64,000 nucleotides of DNA from Argentina anserina (taxonomy: Eukaryota > Streptophyta > Magnoliopsida > Rosales > Rosaceae), in the NCBI RefSeq assembly GCF_933775445.1, contig NC_065874.1:21832501-21896500 (forward strand), read 5' to 3'. A model generated the notes under the pieces. The model had not been told where the DNA came from. It saw nothing but the letters and a program-made list of their open reading frames with translations, and did no database searches. Positions 50,163 through 62,399 of the stretch are shown in pieces (positions within the stretch are counted from its first letter, which is position 1; each line of letters opens with the position of its first letter). The position numbers and the translations under genes are program-made.

Positions 50163-50455
50163 TCAACTGGGAGTAGCAGCCATGGCCGGAGAGGTGGCGA
50201 TAGCGACATTGGAAGCTGCGCCGTTGGGGATGGACAAGAATCCGATGGAGGCGTAAGTGTCTTGGTCATCCAAGAAGAGATCCTCTGGAATCCTAATAGC
50301 ACCGTGAACAAGAGCGACGACGACGACTCCGACCATGAGGGCGGAGATGAAGACGAATCCAACGGAGGTGAGGAAGACGCTGAAGATGCTGAGGGCGACG
50401 AGGCTGAGAAGAGTTTGGGTGTCGGAGAAGGTCCGAAGATGAAAAGGGGCTGATC
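50163..50455 (-). pseudogene. PRA1-family (prenylated Rab acceptor) C-terminal fragment
   Basis: The minus-strand frame over ~95 codons resembles the C-terminal half of plant PRA1 (B-type) proteins: an RTFSD segment, a hydrophobic double membrane span (residues around VFLTSVG and FISALMVG), the hallmark VHGAIRIPEDLFLDDQD and an Ala/Ser-rich tail. PRA1 proteins are ~200-aa ER/Golgi membrane proteins that bind prenylated Rab GTPases; the N-terminal half and start are absent, and the frame upstream runs into the transposon end. The match lies entirely between the two TIRs, so capture by the element is likely. The open frame suggests a recent event or chance preservation. Confidence 0.75.
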
Positions 50456-50485
50456 GAAATGGTATCCTTATTGGAGATGCTCTAA

Positions 50486-50881
50486 GGATCATTTTGGTAA
50501 AATTTTATGTTTTAGCTAGCATACCCCTTAAGTATAGTTGTATATAACCAAATGAATAATTGGTATAAGAGTGCCCCTCTCAGAAATAAAGCAAAAAAGG
50601 GAATTACAAACCAAAATTGAGAATAAGTAGCCGTTGAAGATAAAGAAAGCAAAGTCCGATCGGGTATATGACTCACCGTCATTGCAACGTTCAAAAACTT
50701 TTGAATAACCCTACCAAACTCACTATATACGACGCCGTTTCGCACCACCTCGCAGCGTTTTGAACCAAACCCCTCACCCCTCTTCCCCATCGCTCTCTCT
50801 CTCTCTCTGATTGGAAGAAGAAGGCCGAGAAACCCTTCTCTCTCTCAATCTCTCCCTCTCTTCCTCCAATTCGGTTTCCCC
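50486..50881 (+). promoter_or_regulatory. Promoter and 5' leader region of the UBC gene
   Basis: Contains CTATATAC near 50725 as a weak TATA candidate, an ACGCCG/TTTCGCACC stretch, and CT-rich leader sequence (50790-50870), common in plant 5' UTRs. Boundaries are approximate. Confidence 0.4.
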
Positions 50882-51926
50882 ATGGCTTCTGTCAACCAAG
50901 ACAACATCCCAGGGGCCACCGGCACCGCTCCGGCCAAGAAATCTCAGCCGCCGGCCAAAGCCGCCGACTCTCAATCGGTTCTCAAGAGGTGAGTCGAGTC
51001 ACACTCAATTTCTTAGGGTTCTGCTTTCTTGATTGATTATGCGTATAGGGTTTCTGATATCTTGACTTTATGTGTCCGTCTGCAACAGGCTTCAATCGGA
51101 ATTAATGGCGCTCATGGTGAGTAATCACTTCAAAGTTGAAGTCATAATTTGGGGTTTTTATTTTTATTTTTTAGGGTTCTTGAGTGAATGTGACAGAGAC
51201 ACAAATTGTGATACAGATGGGTGGAGATTCGGGGATCTCTGCGTTTCCGGAAGAAGACAACATATTCTGCTGGAAAGGGACAATCAACGGAAGCAAGGAT
51301 ACGGTTTTCGAAGGGACTCAGTACAAATTAACGCTGTCGTTCCCGAATGACTATCCCTTTAAGCCTCCCAAGGTCAAGTTTGAGACCTTCTGCTTTCACC
51401 CCAATGTCGATGTCCGCGGACATATTTGCTTGGACATTCTTCAGGTACTTTACTTGTATTTGTTATACACTCTTAATGTGGTGTTTTGTTTGCGCGGTGG
51501 TTTTCGATTTGATTTGTGCCTTTTTTTGAAACGAATTGCAGGATAAATGGTCTTCGGCTTATGATGTGAGAACCATCCTCTTATCGATCCAGAGTCTTCT
51601 CGGAGGTAAAAACTTGAGCATTTTATCTTTTACTGGTTTTCTTACATGTTGCTATTGTTAGTTGACATCCTAATGACATTCCGGGTCTTGGTTTTTTTTG
51701 AACACCAGAACCAAACACAAGCTCACCTCTGAACCCCCAAGCAGCACAACTGTGGAGCAATCAAGAAGGTAAAATCTTTGGGTCTCGTTTTACTTGCTTC
51801 ATTTGTTTTGGTTTGTAAGTACTTTTATATGGGAAGCAGTGTCTGAATAATGCTGTGTGTTTCTCTTTGTCTGCTACAGATTATAGGAAGATGGTGGAGA
51901 AGTTGTACAAGGCTCCAAATGCTTAA
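50882..51926 (+). CDS. Ubiquitin-conjugating enzyme E2-C (UBC19/UBC20-like)
   Basis: E2 of the UBE2C class that works with the anaphase-promoting complex in cell-cycle protein turnover; Arabidopsis UBC19 and UBC20 are the relatives. Six exons: 50882-50988, 51089-51116, 51217-51444, 51542-51605, 51709-51768, 51880-51926 (534 nt, 177 aa), all GT-AG and in frame. Residues 1-~36 are a Pro/Ala/Gln-rich extension typical of E2-C. The core has FPEEDN at 55-60, the HPN motif at 106-108 and the catalytic Cys at 116, followed by [14 protein letters not shown]. The residue two before the catalytic Cys is His where the family usually has Asn (GNIC to GHIC), and 103 is Phe in a usually small or Cys position. 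The enzyme otherwise looks intact. Confidence 0.95.
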
Positions 51927-53019
51927 TTGAGATGCAAGGAAACTTCTTTACGTTTATCTCATTGTTGTTCCTTTCTCTTTACAAATGAGAAATTTCAAGG
52001 ACCTTGTTATTAAAAGGTGTAGACATGAATTCATAGTTGGATTTCTACCTCTGATTGATTCATTCTACATGTTTTGGTAGATACTCTTGTGATTTCCTTG
52101 ATTAAACCACACAAATACGAAAACTATGGTGCTGCCGAATTTGATGGTTTGATTGGAACTCTGTTAAATTGAAGCACATAGTCCAGTGATTCGATTGAAA
52201 CTCTGTTCAATTAAAGCAAATAATTCTTATGAAACCCCCATGAATTCCTCGTTATAATTCTGTTCAGAGTTATAAGAAAAGTTACGAGTTTTATTAAGAG
52301 TTTATAAGAAAAGTTTTACTAAACAAGCCAACAATTCAAAATAACCAGAAGTTTTCATGGCAAAACAATTGCACAGAAAGTTGGATTTAAATCCGTAATT
52401 ATCAATCTCCAAGTTATGCAAGATCTGCAATTTAAGGTTTGGTTAAGAGACCGATCTGCATGTCTCGGAAGTTCATGAAACGTTGTGGGAACTCCAAAAA
52501 GTTGGAAGTTCATGAAGGGCTTTGTGAGCTCCAAGTCAATTGGCGAGATGGAGATGACCCTTGTAAGTGTCTTTAATGTTCATTCTTCTCAAACGTATAC
52601 GATTGTCAAACTTACAGGATCGGTTCCAGGAAATGCAAAAGTTCATATAAGGGATTTGCGAGTTCTAAATGCGATCTTCTACTAGTAGATCAATGCAACA
52701 CAATTTAGCACTGGCTATCACGACCCTTAAATTATCTCATGTTTTTGTATTATTACTTCTCAACCCAACACTGTAATAAGAGAATCCACGCTTCAGAAAA
52801 CTGGATTATCTAATGAATACAAGATGACAAGTACAAATAGAAAACAAACATAGTTCAACTCAAATGAAGCAAACTTATACAATATGAAGCAAACTTTATG
52901 ATCTCTCGTTTCTCTTATATTAAACGCAGATCATTTATGTGATATGACTACCACAGTGATGCATTACATATAAGGAACCAAATTGAACTTAAGTAAAAGA
53001 ACAAACTCCTATGGGGCAT
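51927..53019. other. Convergent 3' ends of the UBC and THUMP genes
   Basis: Contains both 3' UTRs. A plus-strand open frame at 52485-52685 has no recognisable content. No gene seen. Confidence 0.55.
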
Positions 53020-56000
53020 CTATGATGTGAGCTGCCTCAGGTTGTACTTCGCCAACTGCTTATAATTTTCAACAACACCAATCAAGCAAATAGTCTGCCA
53101 ATCAGAGGAAAATGCAAAATTAGACTACATCACATCAACAAGTAGGAAAATGCCATTTCACACCCATTATAACACAACATTCTAAACACAAGTAACTTCA
53201 ACGTAATGCTTCTTTAGTAAATATAGATAATTATAGGTTCACGGGCTATGTGGCACCCATTACTTTGCAGGAGGAAAAGCTAGAAAGAATAGTTTTTGAA
53301 TTTAAACTTGAAATTGCACACAGATGACAAAATTATAGCAACAAAAGCAAATATTAAGATCAAAACATATACATTACTCTAAAGTAAAAACCCAAAACAC
53401 CAGGTGCGTGCACTTCATGTTATTCTCATACCAAGTAAAGTAAAGAACAATGTGCCTAATGATAAGACAAGACTTGCTGAAGAAAGATCAAAGTACCTTG
53501 CAGATTTCAACCACAATATTCAAATCAGGGTTGCTGAGGTCAACTTTGTGAGGTTGAGGCACAGATTTTGCCACTGCATCTATGATTTTCATCCTGTCAA
53601 TACCAGTATTTGCCCGTGCTCCATATATTACTGCAAACTGCTAGAATATCAGATAAATTCAGAAACCATCTCGAGATATCAAACCCAAACAGAAATATTC
53701 TACTTATGCTTGTAGCAAACAAATTCAAACAATGGCATGATCCAAATAATGCTTCTTATTTTTAAATTTTTTTTAGAAATGGAAGGAGAATAATTAAACC
53801 ATTTCACACTAAAAATTTAGTTCCTGCACCTTCACACTCTCTTGTTTCTCTTATCCAAATGACCCAGTCACTATTCTCTCCCACAAAAATTTAGACACTC
53901 GTATTTATAAAAGTCAACAAGGCCCCATAATCAACTGGAGTAAATCTTTCTATCATATAATTCCAGTTTTAACAAAACAGAAGAAAATCTAACGATATGT
54001 AAGAGTGATAAAAAAAGATCACTAAAAAAAAGACATCGGAGTTAGCATAGAGAAATTCTCCCTGCCAGTGCAGGAAACATCATAAGATGATCTAACTCTG
54101 GCTAAATCGAATAAAAGGAGACAGTTTCCAGCGGTGACTGATAAATTAAAAATGTGTTAACTGTTTAACTTTGTGTCTTAATGTGTTAATTATCTTGTCT
54201 CAACAACCATATTATCATAAATAGAGAGAAGAGAAATAATGGAATATAGTCTTAGTCTTACCTTGCGAGGACTCTGAGTTTCCAAGGGAAAATATTGTTC
54301 AACAAGAGGTTTGATTGCTCTGGAAATCTCCTCTTCTGAAGCATAGCAAGATACTTCGATAGGTAATACCCTTAAGATAAACCTGCATATGAAAGCAGCA
54401 TGAAAGTTAGCTTGCACCAATCTATTAGATGAGTTTTATGTGTTATTTGTGAGTTAACCTAACAAGCAATAAATCAACCTCGACATGTGTTTCTTTGTTG
54501 CAGCAGCAGATGTCATCATATGCTGTACAATATCTTTGGGGCCAGGATCTCCATCTCTCTTCCGTATTTGAACAAAGACAACACCGTTGCATCCTGGCTC
54601 AAGGCTGAGAAAGAGCCTCTGAGAAGTAACCCGGCATCAACATGAGAAGAAAATTTGAAAAAGATAACATAAACACTTTAACTTGTGATAAGTTGAAACT
54701 GTTGGATAAATCTAATGACTGCAACGGTCGTATGACCCAAATAGGATCACGTATGTGGAAAGAAAAAACTGACACCAAATATATATAGATCTGCAAGTAA
54801 CTAAGAAAAACCCATGAAAAAATAATATGCTGATGGTGCATAAAAGACAGGGACAAGTATGTTTACTTGCAAAAAGCTTTGTCATCAAGATGATTCATGA
54901 CAGATTTTGAAGTAAAACGCCAAAAAAATAACTTATGACAGATTTTGAAGTAAAATGCAAAGATGAGATAACTGTGCTGCCTCTATCTAAATTTTCTCAT
55001 TCTTGTGCCTCTGTTCACTGGCAAGCGCCACCCTTTTGCTTTCTGAGATGCTAACTGGTATTTGGGGATTATGAACTTTCCACATTCCTTAATCCAAAAT
55101 GGTACAGTCCATAAAACAACCTAGATGATCCAACCACAACCAAAAGACATGCAATAATGAATGCCAGAATCCTCATATATGAAGGCAATTAATCTTCTGC
55201 AACCAAATTACAAATCCTTCAAATTCTGAATCGCAAATTGAGGTCCCATATTTCTTGACCAAGGCATGGTAGAGAGCTTTTCTTTAGTGGTGTTGTAGAA
55301 TGGTGTAGAAATGGGCCTTAGGCGCCGAGGTAGATCTAAAAATGTGGTAAATGCGAAAAATATCTCAGTGCATCATTTTGACGATAAAAAAATATACATA
55401 AAAATACCGTGCCTCTGTTGTTGATACAGTTGCAGAGACTGCTAAGATATTTTGACCATCAAACTTGAAGCAACTCTAAACTAATATCCAATATGCATCT
55501 TGGACCTGGTTGGTTAGCGGGTTATGGGAAAACTATTTCAAAACACAAGTAAGACTGATGGAGGTAAAGCTGTTATACCATACAATGAAACAAGAACTAC
55601 TGCAGTTTACAGCATATACACTAGCCGAAAACAATTAGATGCATGAACAACTAAACAGTAATGGAAAACTCCAGACAGATGAGCAATTAGGGATCTATTT
55701 TTTATGCAGACTAATGCATGGGAGATACGAGAAGAGGGAAAATGAAAAAGCCAGCCATATTAATCACATGTAAAAGAGGAATAATCTGAGAAGAAAAAAA
55801 AAAGTGAACCCTCTCAACACCCTTATCGAACATATGATCATCAGCAAGAGTCTTTCAGAACAATTAGTTTGGCACCACCGACAGATAAAAGAAAAACAAA
55901 TTTTGAGAATTACAAGCACAAACAATCTGGTGATGTATCACAAGGGATTCGAAGCTCACCTTGTTCTCATCTTTAAGCTCTTGGAGCTCATCTTCAATTA

Positions 56001-57535
56001 GTCTATCAATGGACTTCTCTTCTACTTTATTCGGTATCCTTATTGATGAATCTGTAACTAGACATTGCTTTTTTGCTGGTGGCTCTTCAACTTCTTTTGC
56101 AGAAGTCTCTTTACTTATACTACCCTCTTTGTCGTCTTTAGTATCTTCCTCCGGAATATTTTCAGAGATAGCACTTTCTTTCTTCTCGAGCTCTGACGTC
56201 TCACTTTTTTTATCATCTTGACTACCATCATCACCTGTACAAGCGTCAGCTTTATTTTCTTCATTAACCACCTCCTTGTCTTCAACAGGTTCCTTCGTTT
56301 CTCCCTCCTCTTTCTTGTCATCAACACCATCATCTTCATCATCACTACTAGAAGAATCAGAGTATGTGAACTTAATTTTTTTATTCATAGGTTTACTGGG
56401 TGCCTCAGAAAGATTTGTCGTTGCATCCTTCCCCTGTACAAGCTCTTCAAAAAACTGAAAGACAAACCAAACAATCCAACAGATCAGATTCATACAGACA
56501 ACTCCTATTGAAAACTAGGAACAAGATATGAAAGAGATAATTCATATTCTATGACATTCTTGTGAAGGACATGGTAATCGTTCTCTTTATTCCATGCATT
56601 ATGAAAAATAGAAGTGTCGCATTTATCCTATCAAGATCTGACAAAGAACAATAAGGGGGATGAAGGTTTCCGTGGATCCATAATTGCTCAAATCATTGTA
56701 AAGCAATAATGTCAAGGTCTCCATGATCCATGATGCATTCTTTTGCAGATCATAACTTGACCCCATCAGTAGCCGATATCAGCTTAAGCTACAATTTCTC
56801 TTCTTTGAATCTTAGTCCATGGGTACACAAGTAGTTTAAGCATAAGCATAAAATTTACAAAAATGCACATAATGGCTACGTTTTAGCATCCAATTGGCCT
56901 ACTGCAGACAACAAAACCAATGCCGAGACAGCTTTCATAATAAATCAGAGAAAATGTGTCAAACAACTCATTTTAAACTCCGATTTTCTGCTGGACCAAT
57001 CCCCACCCTTTTGCAGCAAAAATAATATAAAGCAAAGTATATCAAAATAAAAAGGCATTTTTGCATCAGCTGGTCGAATACCTACTGTTCTTTCATTCCC
57101 ATGAGCCAATTTACATAAGGGTGTGCCTCACAAATTTGAGTCGAAAACTAAGGCAAGTAGATGAGTGGAACCAATGCCTAATAATAAGGGGATATCGAAA
57201 ACAAGAAGAACCCAAGAGAGAAACATTAACAAGAAAGTACCGAGTCGATAACGTTGAGAGCTTCATGAGAGGCTTGGCGCTCTCTGCCACCATCACAAGT
57301 GATGAAGAATCCTTGCACTCCCGGGTGTAACGGATACGCCCCTTTCTTCTTCACAGACCTCTGAGAGAGAGAGAGAGAGCGAGAGAGAGAGAGAGAGCAA
57401 TTCAGGTAACAGAACAGAAACATGTAACAAAGTTGGAGATAAGAGTGAGAAAGTGAACTGACGTTGTGAGGAAGATAACGGGTCTTGCCCTTCTTGGACT
57501 TCGGGGCTGAAGATGACTTTGATTTGTTGTCAGTC

Positions 57536-57540
<5 letters not shown>
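53020..57540 (-). CDS. THUMP domain-containing protein (Tan1/THUMPD1-like)
   Basis: Homologue of yeast Tan1 and human THUMPD1, RNA-binding adaptors for N4-acetylcytidine formation in tRNA; the Arabidopsis counterpart I recall is At5g12410. Exons (minus): 57463-57540, 57241-57360, 55960-56454, 54479-54618, 54262-54382, 53497-53637, 53020-53094; 1,170 nt, 389 aa, phases all closing. Residues 1-26 are Lys/Ser-rich; 27-66 carry the conserved GVQGFFITCDGGRERQA; 67-231 are a highly acidic, Ser-rich probably disordered insert in one exon; 232-389 form the C-terminal THUMP region, with phrases VFVQIRK, LRVLPIE and FAVIYGARAN. Intron 2 and intron 4 are the longest. It is convergent with the UBC gene. 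Confidence 0.93.
57362..57398. repeat. (GA)n microsatellite in THUMP intron 1
   Basis: GA run adjacent to the exon 2 acceptor; on the gene's strand it forms the pyrimidine-rich tract before the AG. Confidence 0.85.

Positions 57541-57570
<30 letters not shown>
57541..57570. repeat. (CT)n microsatellite at the THUMP start
   Basis: Directly abuts the start codon; on the gene's strand it is a GA-rich 5' leader. The remaining ~275 bases to 57846 are THUMP upstream sequence with no other feature seen. Confidence 0.85.
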
Positions 57571-57573
<3 letters not shown>

Positions 57574-57846
57574 TTCCGTGTTATACGGGCGGCGAAGTTC
57601 TACTCTGATGTCTCGAAGTCTGGAACTGGTACTGCCCCAAAAATAAAAGCGTGACTCATGGGCCGGGTCCTTGGGGTACCCGAACGGCTACGGGTCTTTT
57701 GGTCCAATTCAGGTTTATTTTTGATACAATGGTCCAATCAGGTTGTTTTTGGTGCAACTAGGCTTTAAAAAAAACTAGCTTATCTATATTATTAATAACC
57801 CAAACACATTTTATCGGGTTGTGAAAAAATATGAGAATCCTCAAAC

Positions 57847-58029
57847 TGTTCCGGGAGAATTACTATTATACCCTTGTGTGTGTCTTAGCCTAATAGGTTT
57901 CCTGTTAGGAGATAGATTAGCATCTCCGTAATAAATTAGGACTCTGAATCCTACGAGATTGTGGTTTTGTAATGCCTATATATAGGCCCCCTTATCATTC
58001 AATAATACACAATTTTTCATCCTCAAACA
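57847..58029 (+). repeat. 5' LTR of the copia element (183 bp)
   Basis: Starts TGTTCCGGGAGAATTACT and ends near CTCAAACA, with the TATA-like CCTATATATAGG at ~57975. It is followed by CGTTATCACGC at the place of a primer-binding site. A diverged copy is at 28180-28395. Confidence 0.75.
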
Positions 58030-58154
58030 CGTTATCACGCACTTTACCCTAAAACCCTGAACTTTTAGAGCCATAAAATTTTTTTCTTTTCCACCGCCGG
58101 CCGCCTTCGTCCCCGACCTCCGGCATCTTCCCGTCGGCCGCCGCTCCTGCTCGC

Positions 58155-58290
58155 CGCCGTTGCAGCCCCCCCTCGCTGCTGCCCTGCAGCCCCGCATGCA
58201 GCCCCTGCAGCCCGCCCCGCAGCCCCTGCACGCAGCCCCTGCATGCAGTCCTGCAGCCCCGCACACAGCCCTGCACGCAGGCCCGCAGGG
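58155..58290 (+). repeat. GCAGCCCCTGCA-rich low-complexity block
   Basis: About ten imperfect copies of a 12-15-base CAGCCC(C)TGCA(C/T)G unit in the copia leader. Open frames across it are Ala/Pro/Cys-rich artefacts of the repeat. Confidence 0.85.
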
Positions 58291-59929
58291 TCTCCTTCGC
58301 ATTCGCTCCGTAAAAACATCGTTTTGCCCCGTAAGTCCCCGCATCAAAGTATTCAAAATTGCTCCTCCCGCATATCTACACAAAAAACGTGAACTGCACA
58401 ACCAAACTCTTCGCTCAAGAGAAACTACCCCGTCTTCTCTACCCTTTTGGGCCTATGGCCTGCCGAGCACAATAGCCCTTTGGGCTTCATACTATATTTT
58501 CTTTTCCTTTTCCTTTTTCCTATTTCATTATTTAAATGTTCATTGACACGTTTTTATTTCTAACGATATTTCACGTGCTCGTATAGGTAAAATCATTGCT
58601 TGTCGTACTATGGTGATGACATTCATGCCGAGATGGACGATACTTTGGTCATCTACCTACGATTTCGATCGTATCCTCCCAAGATTTTTATGTCATTGGA
58701 CGAAGATCAAAAAGGAATTCATCAAGCAACTTTATGCATGACGATCGATTTGCAGAGCAATTTAATTATATGCGGTCCATTTGGCAGACCAACAAGTATG
58801 TTTTTCTTAAAGTTGCTGCTTTTGAACATATATATATATATATATATATTATCGGGTGCTATTAGCCTTTTTCATGTCTTCTTTTCCGGCCTTTTTATTA
58901 CGCCGATGAGACCAAAGAGGGATATGATTCCCCTCTTGGTTAACGTTTTTCGTGTGACGGTCCTGGAGGAGTCACATTATTATTTAAAGGAAAGAAATCG
59001 ATTTTGTGTAGTTGTCTGAGTACACCGCTGTTTTGGGTGCGATCATGAGAATTGCCGATATGCATCGATTATTTTGTGACCATATACATCACAACTCTTC
59101 TAATTCCGATTACATACTTGAATAGTTTCGATTATTCGAAACCAATACAACCCTCGTTTCTCATGGATGCGTCGTCATCACGACTGTTATTTGATTGTTT
59201 GAGTTTTCTTAAACTCATGTCTATAAACGATAATTCCAAGGTCTACGTACTCAATTATTTGAGTTGAAATTCAGTACTCTGAAGCAGCACTATTTTCGGA
59301 CAAAAGATCCCAAAAATAACGAATTATATGGGACACACTTCAAGTGATTTAATGAACGTCTATGACATTGTATTATCAGAGCTGACCTTGATGCATACTC
59401 CACATGCCATTTTTGGCACATGTATCTATTTCTTGAGGGAATTTTGGAGATGGAAAAGTAACATTCTTCCATTCTCAAGTAAGTAAACATTTTAAGCCTC
59501 AGGCTAAGGCTCCGCCCGATCCGATATGCAAGATTTTATTGCTACGGACTTTTGATTAGTCAATCTATTTTGACTATGTTTTCTGCTTACTATTTTTCAA
59601 GTATGACGTTGGCATTGCCATGAGTATTGCTCGACTTTAGCTTAAGTCGTCTATTGGAATTGGAAGTTTGTTTATGTTGTATTAAATATTGGCATATTCA
59701 ATAAAATTTCTCGTATTTCTTGTTTACAAGATGGACTCGTGAGAATTTTATTTGTCTTGGCTTAGCATGCATGGTCAACGTTTGCAACTCACGTGGTTTT
59801 TAAATTGGCCGCTTTTAGTTTACATGTGACCCTAATAGCACTACATTATGATTTTGGACCTTCAAATTTAGAAAACGGACCTCGGAACGTCAAAATTGAC
59901 GTCGTTTTTACCGGTTACTGTTCCGGCAT

Positions 59930-60165
59930 TTTCAGAACGTTTTCCGGCGTATTCGCCGCCTTCCGGCCATATTCCGGCGTTTCCGGCACCGCCACCCGGT
60001 TCCTACCGGCGTCCCCTGTCGGACTTGATATTCCGGCCTCCATACCGGCCAGTTCCGGCCGCCGTCGGCCGGTTTTCCGGCAATCAGTGCCGCCGGTTTC
60101 CGGTGAGTTTTTCGGACGATTTTTTACTCGTTTCTCGTCATTTTTCCGGCATATTTCAGTAGTCC
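59930..60165 (+). repeat. TTCCGGC-rich block
   Basis: TTCCGGC/TTTCCGG occurs more than ten times in this GC-rich stretch of the copia leader or gag-flanking region. The open frames in three phases all derive from the repeat. Confidence 0.8.
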
Positions 60166-61089
60166 TTGCTGCCACGTTTTCCTAGTCCAAATCTCACCCG
60201 GTTTTGAGTTATTTTGACATGGTTTTCCGGTTAATTTTCTGGTTTTCTCCAAGTCGTTTGATAACTCAAACGATTTTATTATTATTGGTGACCAGCTGCA
60301 CCAAATGGATGGTTTTCCACCCTAATTGTTTGGTATTCAACTGCTACAATACCATGTTTTTCCAACTTTTAAGTTGAAGAATGTAGTTCTATTGCCATGT
60401 GATACACTCGATGGGATTGCACATTTTTTTCAATCCCCCCTCTTACAATATTCTACGGCGTATTGTTTAGAGAAGTGCATCGCGTTGTTGACTCTCTTAA
60501 TTTTATTTTGTGCATGTCCCGCCGTGAAATTGAGTGTCTTGCTAATTGCGTAACCACCCACACTGTCCTACGGTGCATGTAGTTGTTTTACGGATCTCGT
60601 GCGGAGATTGTGTTCTATATCTTCGTGCCTTGCTAAGTTTTAAAGGCCATACATGCCAATGATGGATTTTCATCTTGATATTTGTGTTAAGAATGGAGAG
60701 GAATAAATCTGTCAGATTTCATTGACAATAGCTTTTTCAAGCTTAGACAGTAGCTTTGTTAGCCTGCAGACATAGCTTTGCTTGTCTGCAGTAGTAGCTT
60801 TATGTAACTCAAGATTCTTTGAAATCATGGGTTCGGTTTTACTGTATTCTCGGTTTTGACATGATCATTTTTTTTGTCATTTTGAACAAGATATGATGAT
60901 TCGAGTTCTTTAAAATTCACATTAGCATCTATTTTTCATGTTCACGAAGCGATTGGAGGACCATCTCACCCATGCTCCACATGGTGAGGCCGAGCCTGCC
61001 TATTTCGGTGGGTCCATGGCATTAAGGCCGTCGGTGGCGGCATCCCCTCCTTCACATGAGCTTGTGATGCCTCCTGTGTTTTTTAATGC

Positions 61090-61990
61090 CTCCATGGTAA
61101 TCTCTGATGCCCATCGCTCATTTTGCAAAGCTTGTTCTTTTGCTAGATTTCAAGGAAGTCCTAATTTGCTAAGGCTCCAACCGAGAACATTTCATTCTTA
61201 CGAAGTATTTAAGATGACATTAGTGGACCCTATCCAACCGAATGCGGACATTTTTCGGTATTTTTATGGTATAGGTTAAGAGCATCAACACGTTGGTCAC
61301 TCGTTGGTCACACGTCGCTTTGCTTTCCACAAGAAACGATGTATTCGCTAAAGTTTTTAGCTATGATCATCATACTAAGGGCTCACCACCCTTCCCATCC
61401 TCTCAAATGTACTTGATTGGATATTGTTGAGAGAGTTCACCTCCACGACTTTGATGATTTCGTTTTGCATATCTACTGGGATCGTCGTTGAACATATTAT
61501 TCCTCATGTTCATTCACTGCACGATCTAGCAGAGCTCGGACTTGGTTATGGATACTAACCTGCTGATTTTTGCATGGAGATATGTAATGATGTTGAATGT
61601 AGCGACACTTATTCGTTTTAGACCCACAACTTGCCAAGCGTTTAGTACGTACCAGATGGTTACTGGAAACAATCCCAACATTCTTTTCATTAAACGCCTA
61701 TTTGGTTAAAGTTGTTTATGTGCCTCTATTGTAGTTATCTCAATGGGTCTACTTGAAATGATTAAGTATTCTGGTTGGTTATTTCCAATCTACAACCGTT
61801 GATCTCTATCCTGTGATATTAGCAGACGGTCACTTTGATGAGACATACTTCCCGTCGTTAGGAGGAGATATGGAATGCTCCCATTCCGGTTTTAACGCCA
61901 GGAATTGACGTGGTGTGGCACTATGTCTCATTAAGATCTCGCACTACTCAAAATGAGCAAATGTGCAACGCATTATCTACCTCCAGAAAG
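61090..61990 (+). pseudogene. copia GAG-pre-integrase and integrase remnant
   Basis: A CKACSFARF-like zinc region at ~61115-61150, DPIQPN at ~61225 followed by a stop (61277-61279) in FRYFYGIG, where intact elements continue into the DDE core. Farther on, nucleotide-level similarity to the core is recognisable (the segment around LRAHHP, 61375; a DFDDF-like part at 61450; HVH near 61510) and to the C-terminal integrase part (HFDETYFPSLGGD, ~61830-61870), broken by frameshifts. Confidence 0.7.
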
Positions 61991-62399
61991 TCAAAGATTC
62001 GATGCTCAATGACTACCGATATTGTGAAAGTGACGAGATCGCACATAAATGCTGTGATGTGCCGGTAAGGTCCAACGCTCAGAATATGAGAGAATTTCAT
62101 ATGACCTGGTCCTAGCACTGTTGGCACCATCCCTGACAGTGGGAAGGAAGCCGGCGATGGCACCATCGTACGCTGTGGTGTTGTCGGTGTCCGTGGTATT
62201 GCACCACAAAACAAGGGCGGCAAACGCAAAGATGGACTAGTAAGGGTCATAGCTTCGGTCTTGGCTCCTACCTAGATGAAAGGGAGACCATTATTCTCTG
62301 GAATCAAAACCAAAAAGAAGCGAGATGCGTAGGCACAAGTATTTCGCCCATCATCAAGAGATATTCTCTAAACATGTGTATCAACTAAGTTTCTGTGGG

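Larger units (their letters stand above)
49903..50482. mobile_element. PIF/Harbinger (Tourist-like) element carrying a gene fragment
   Basis: The left end is GAGCAACTCCAAC; the right end, read inversely, is GAGCATCTCCAAT (11 of 13 identical). Both are flanked by TAA (49900-49902 and 50483-50485), the 3-bp TWA duplication expected of PIF/Harbinger elements. It is 580 bp and has no transposase, so it is non-autonomous. Inside are a 21-base G run and an antisense PRA1-like fragment. Confidence 0.78.

Noticed and set aside
50262..50453. Acidic plus-strand frame opposite the PRA1 fragment
   Set aside because: Asp/Glu/Gly-rich shadow; the minus frame has the recognisable PRA1 motif.
58049..58546. 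Ala/Pro/Cys/Gly-rich open frames on both strands
   Set aside because: Products of the GCAGCCCCTGCA repeat in the copia leader.
59793..60185. Three overlapping open frames, 86-130 codons
   Set aside because: All arise from the TTCCGGC repeat, which is open in several phases.
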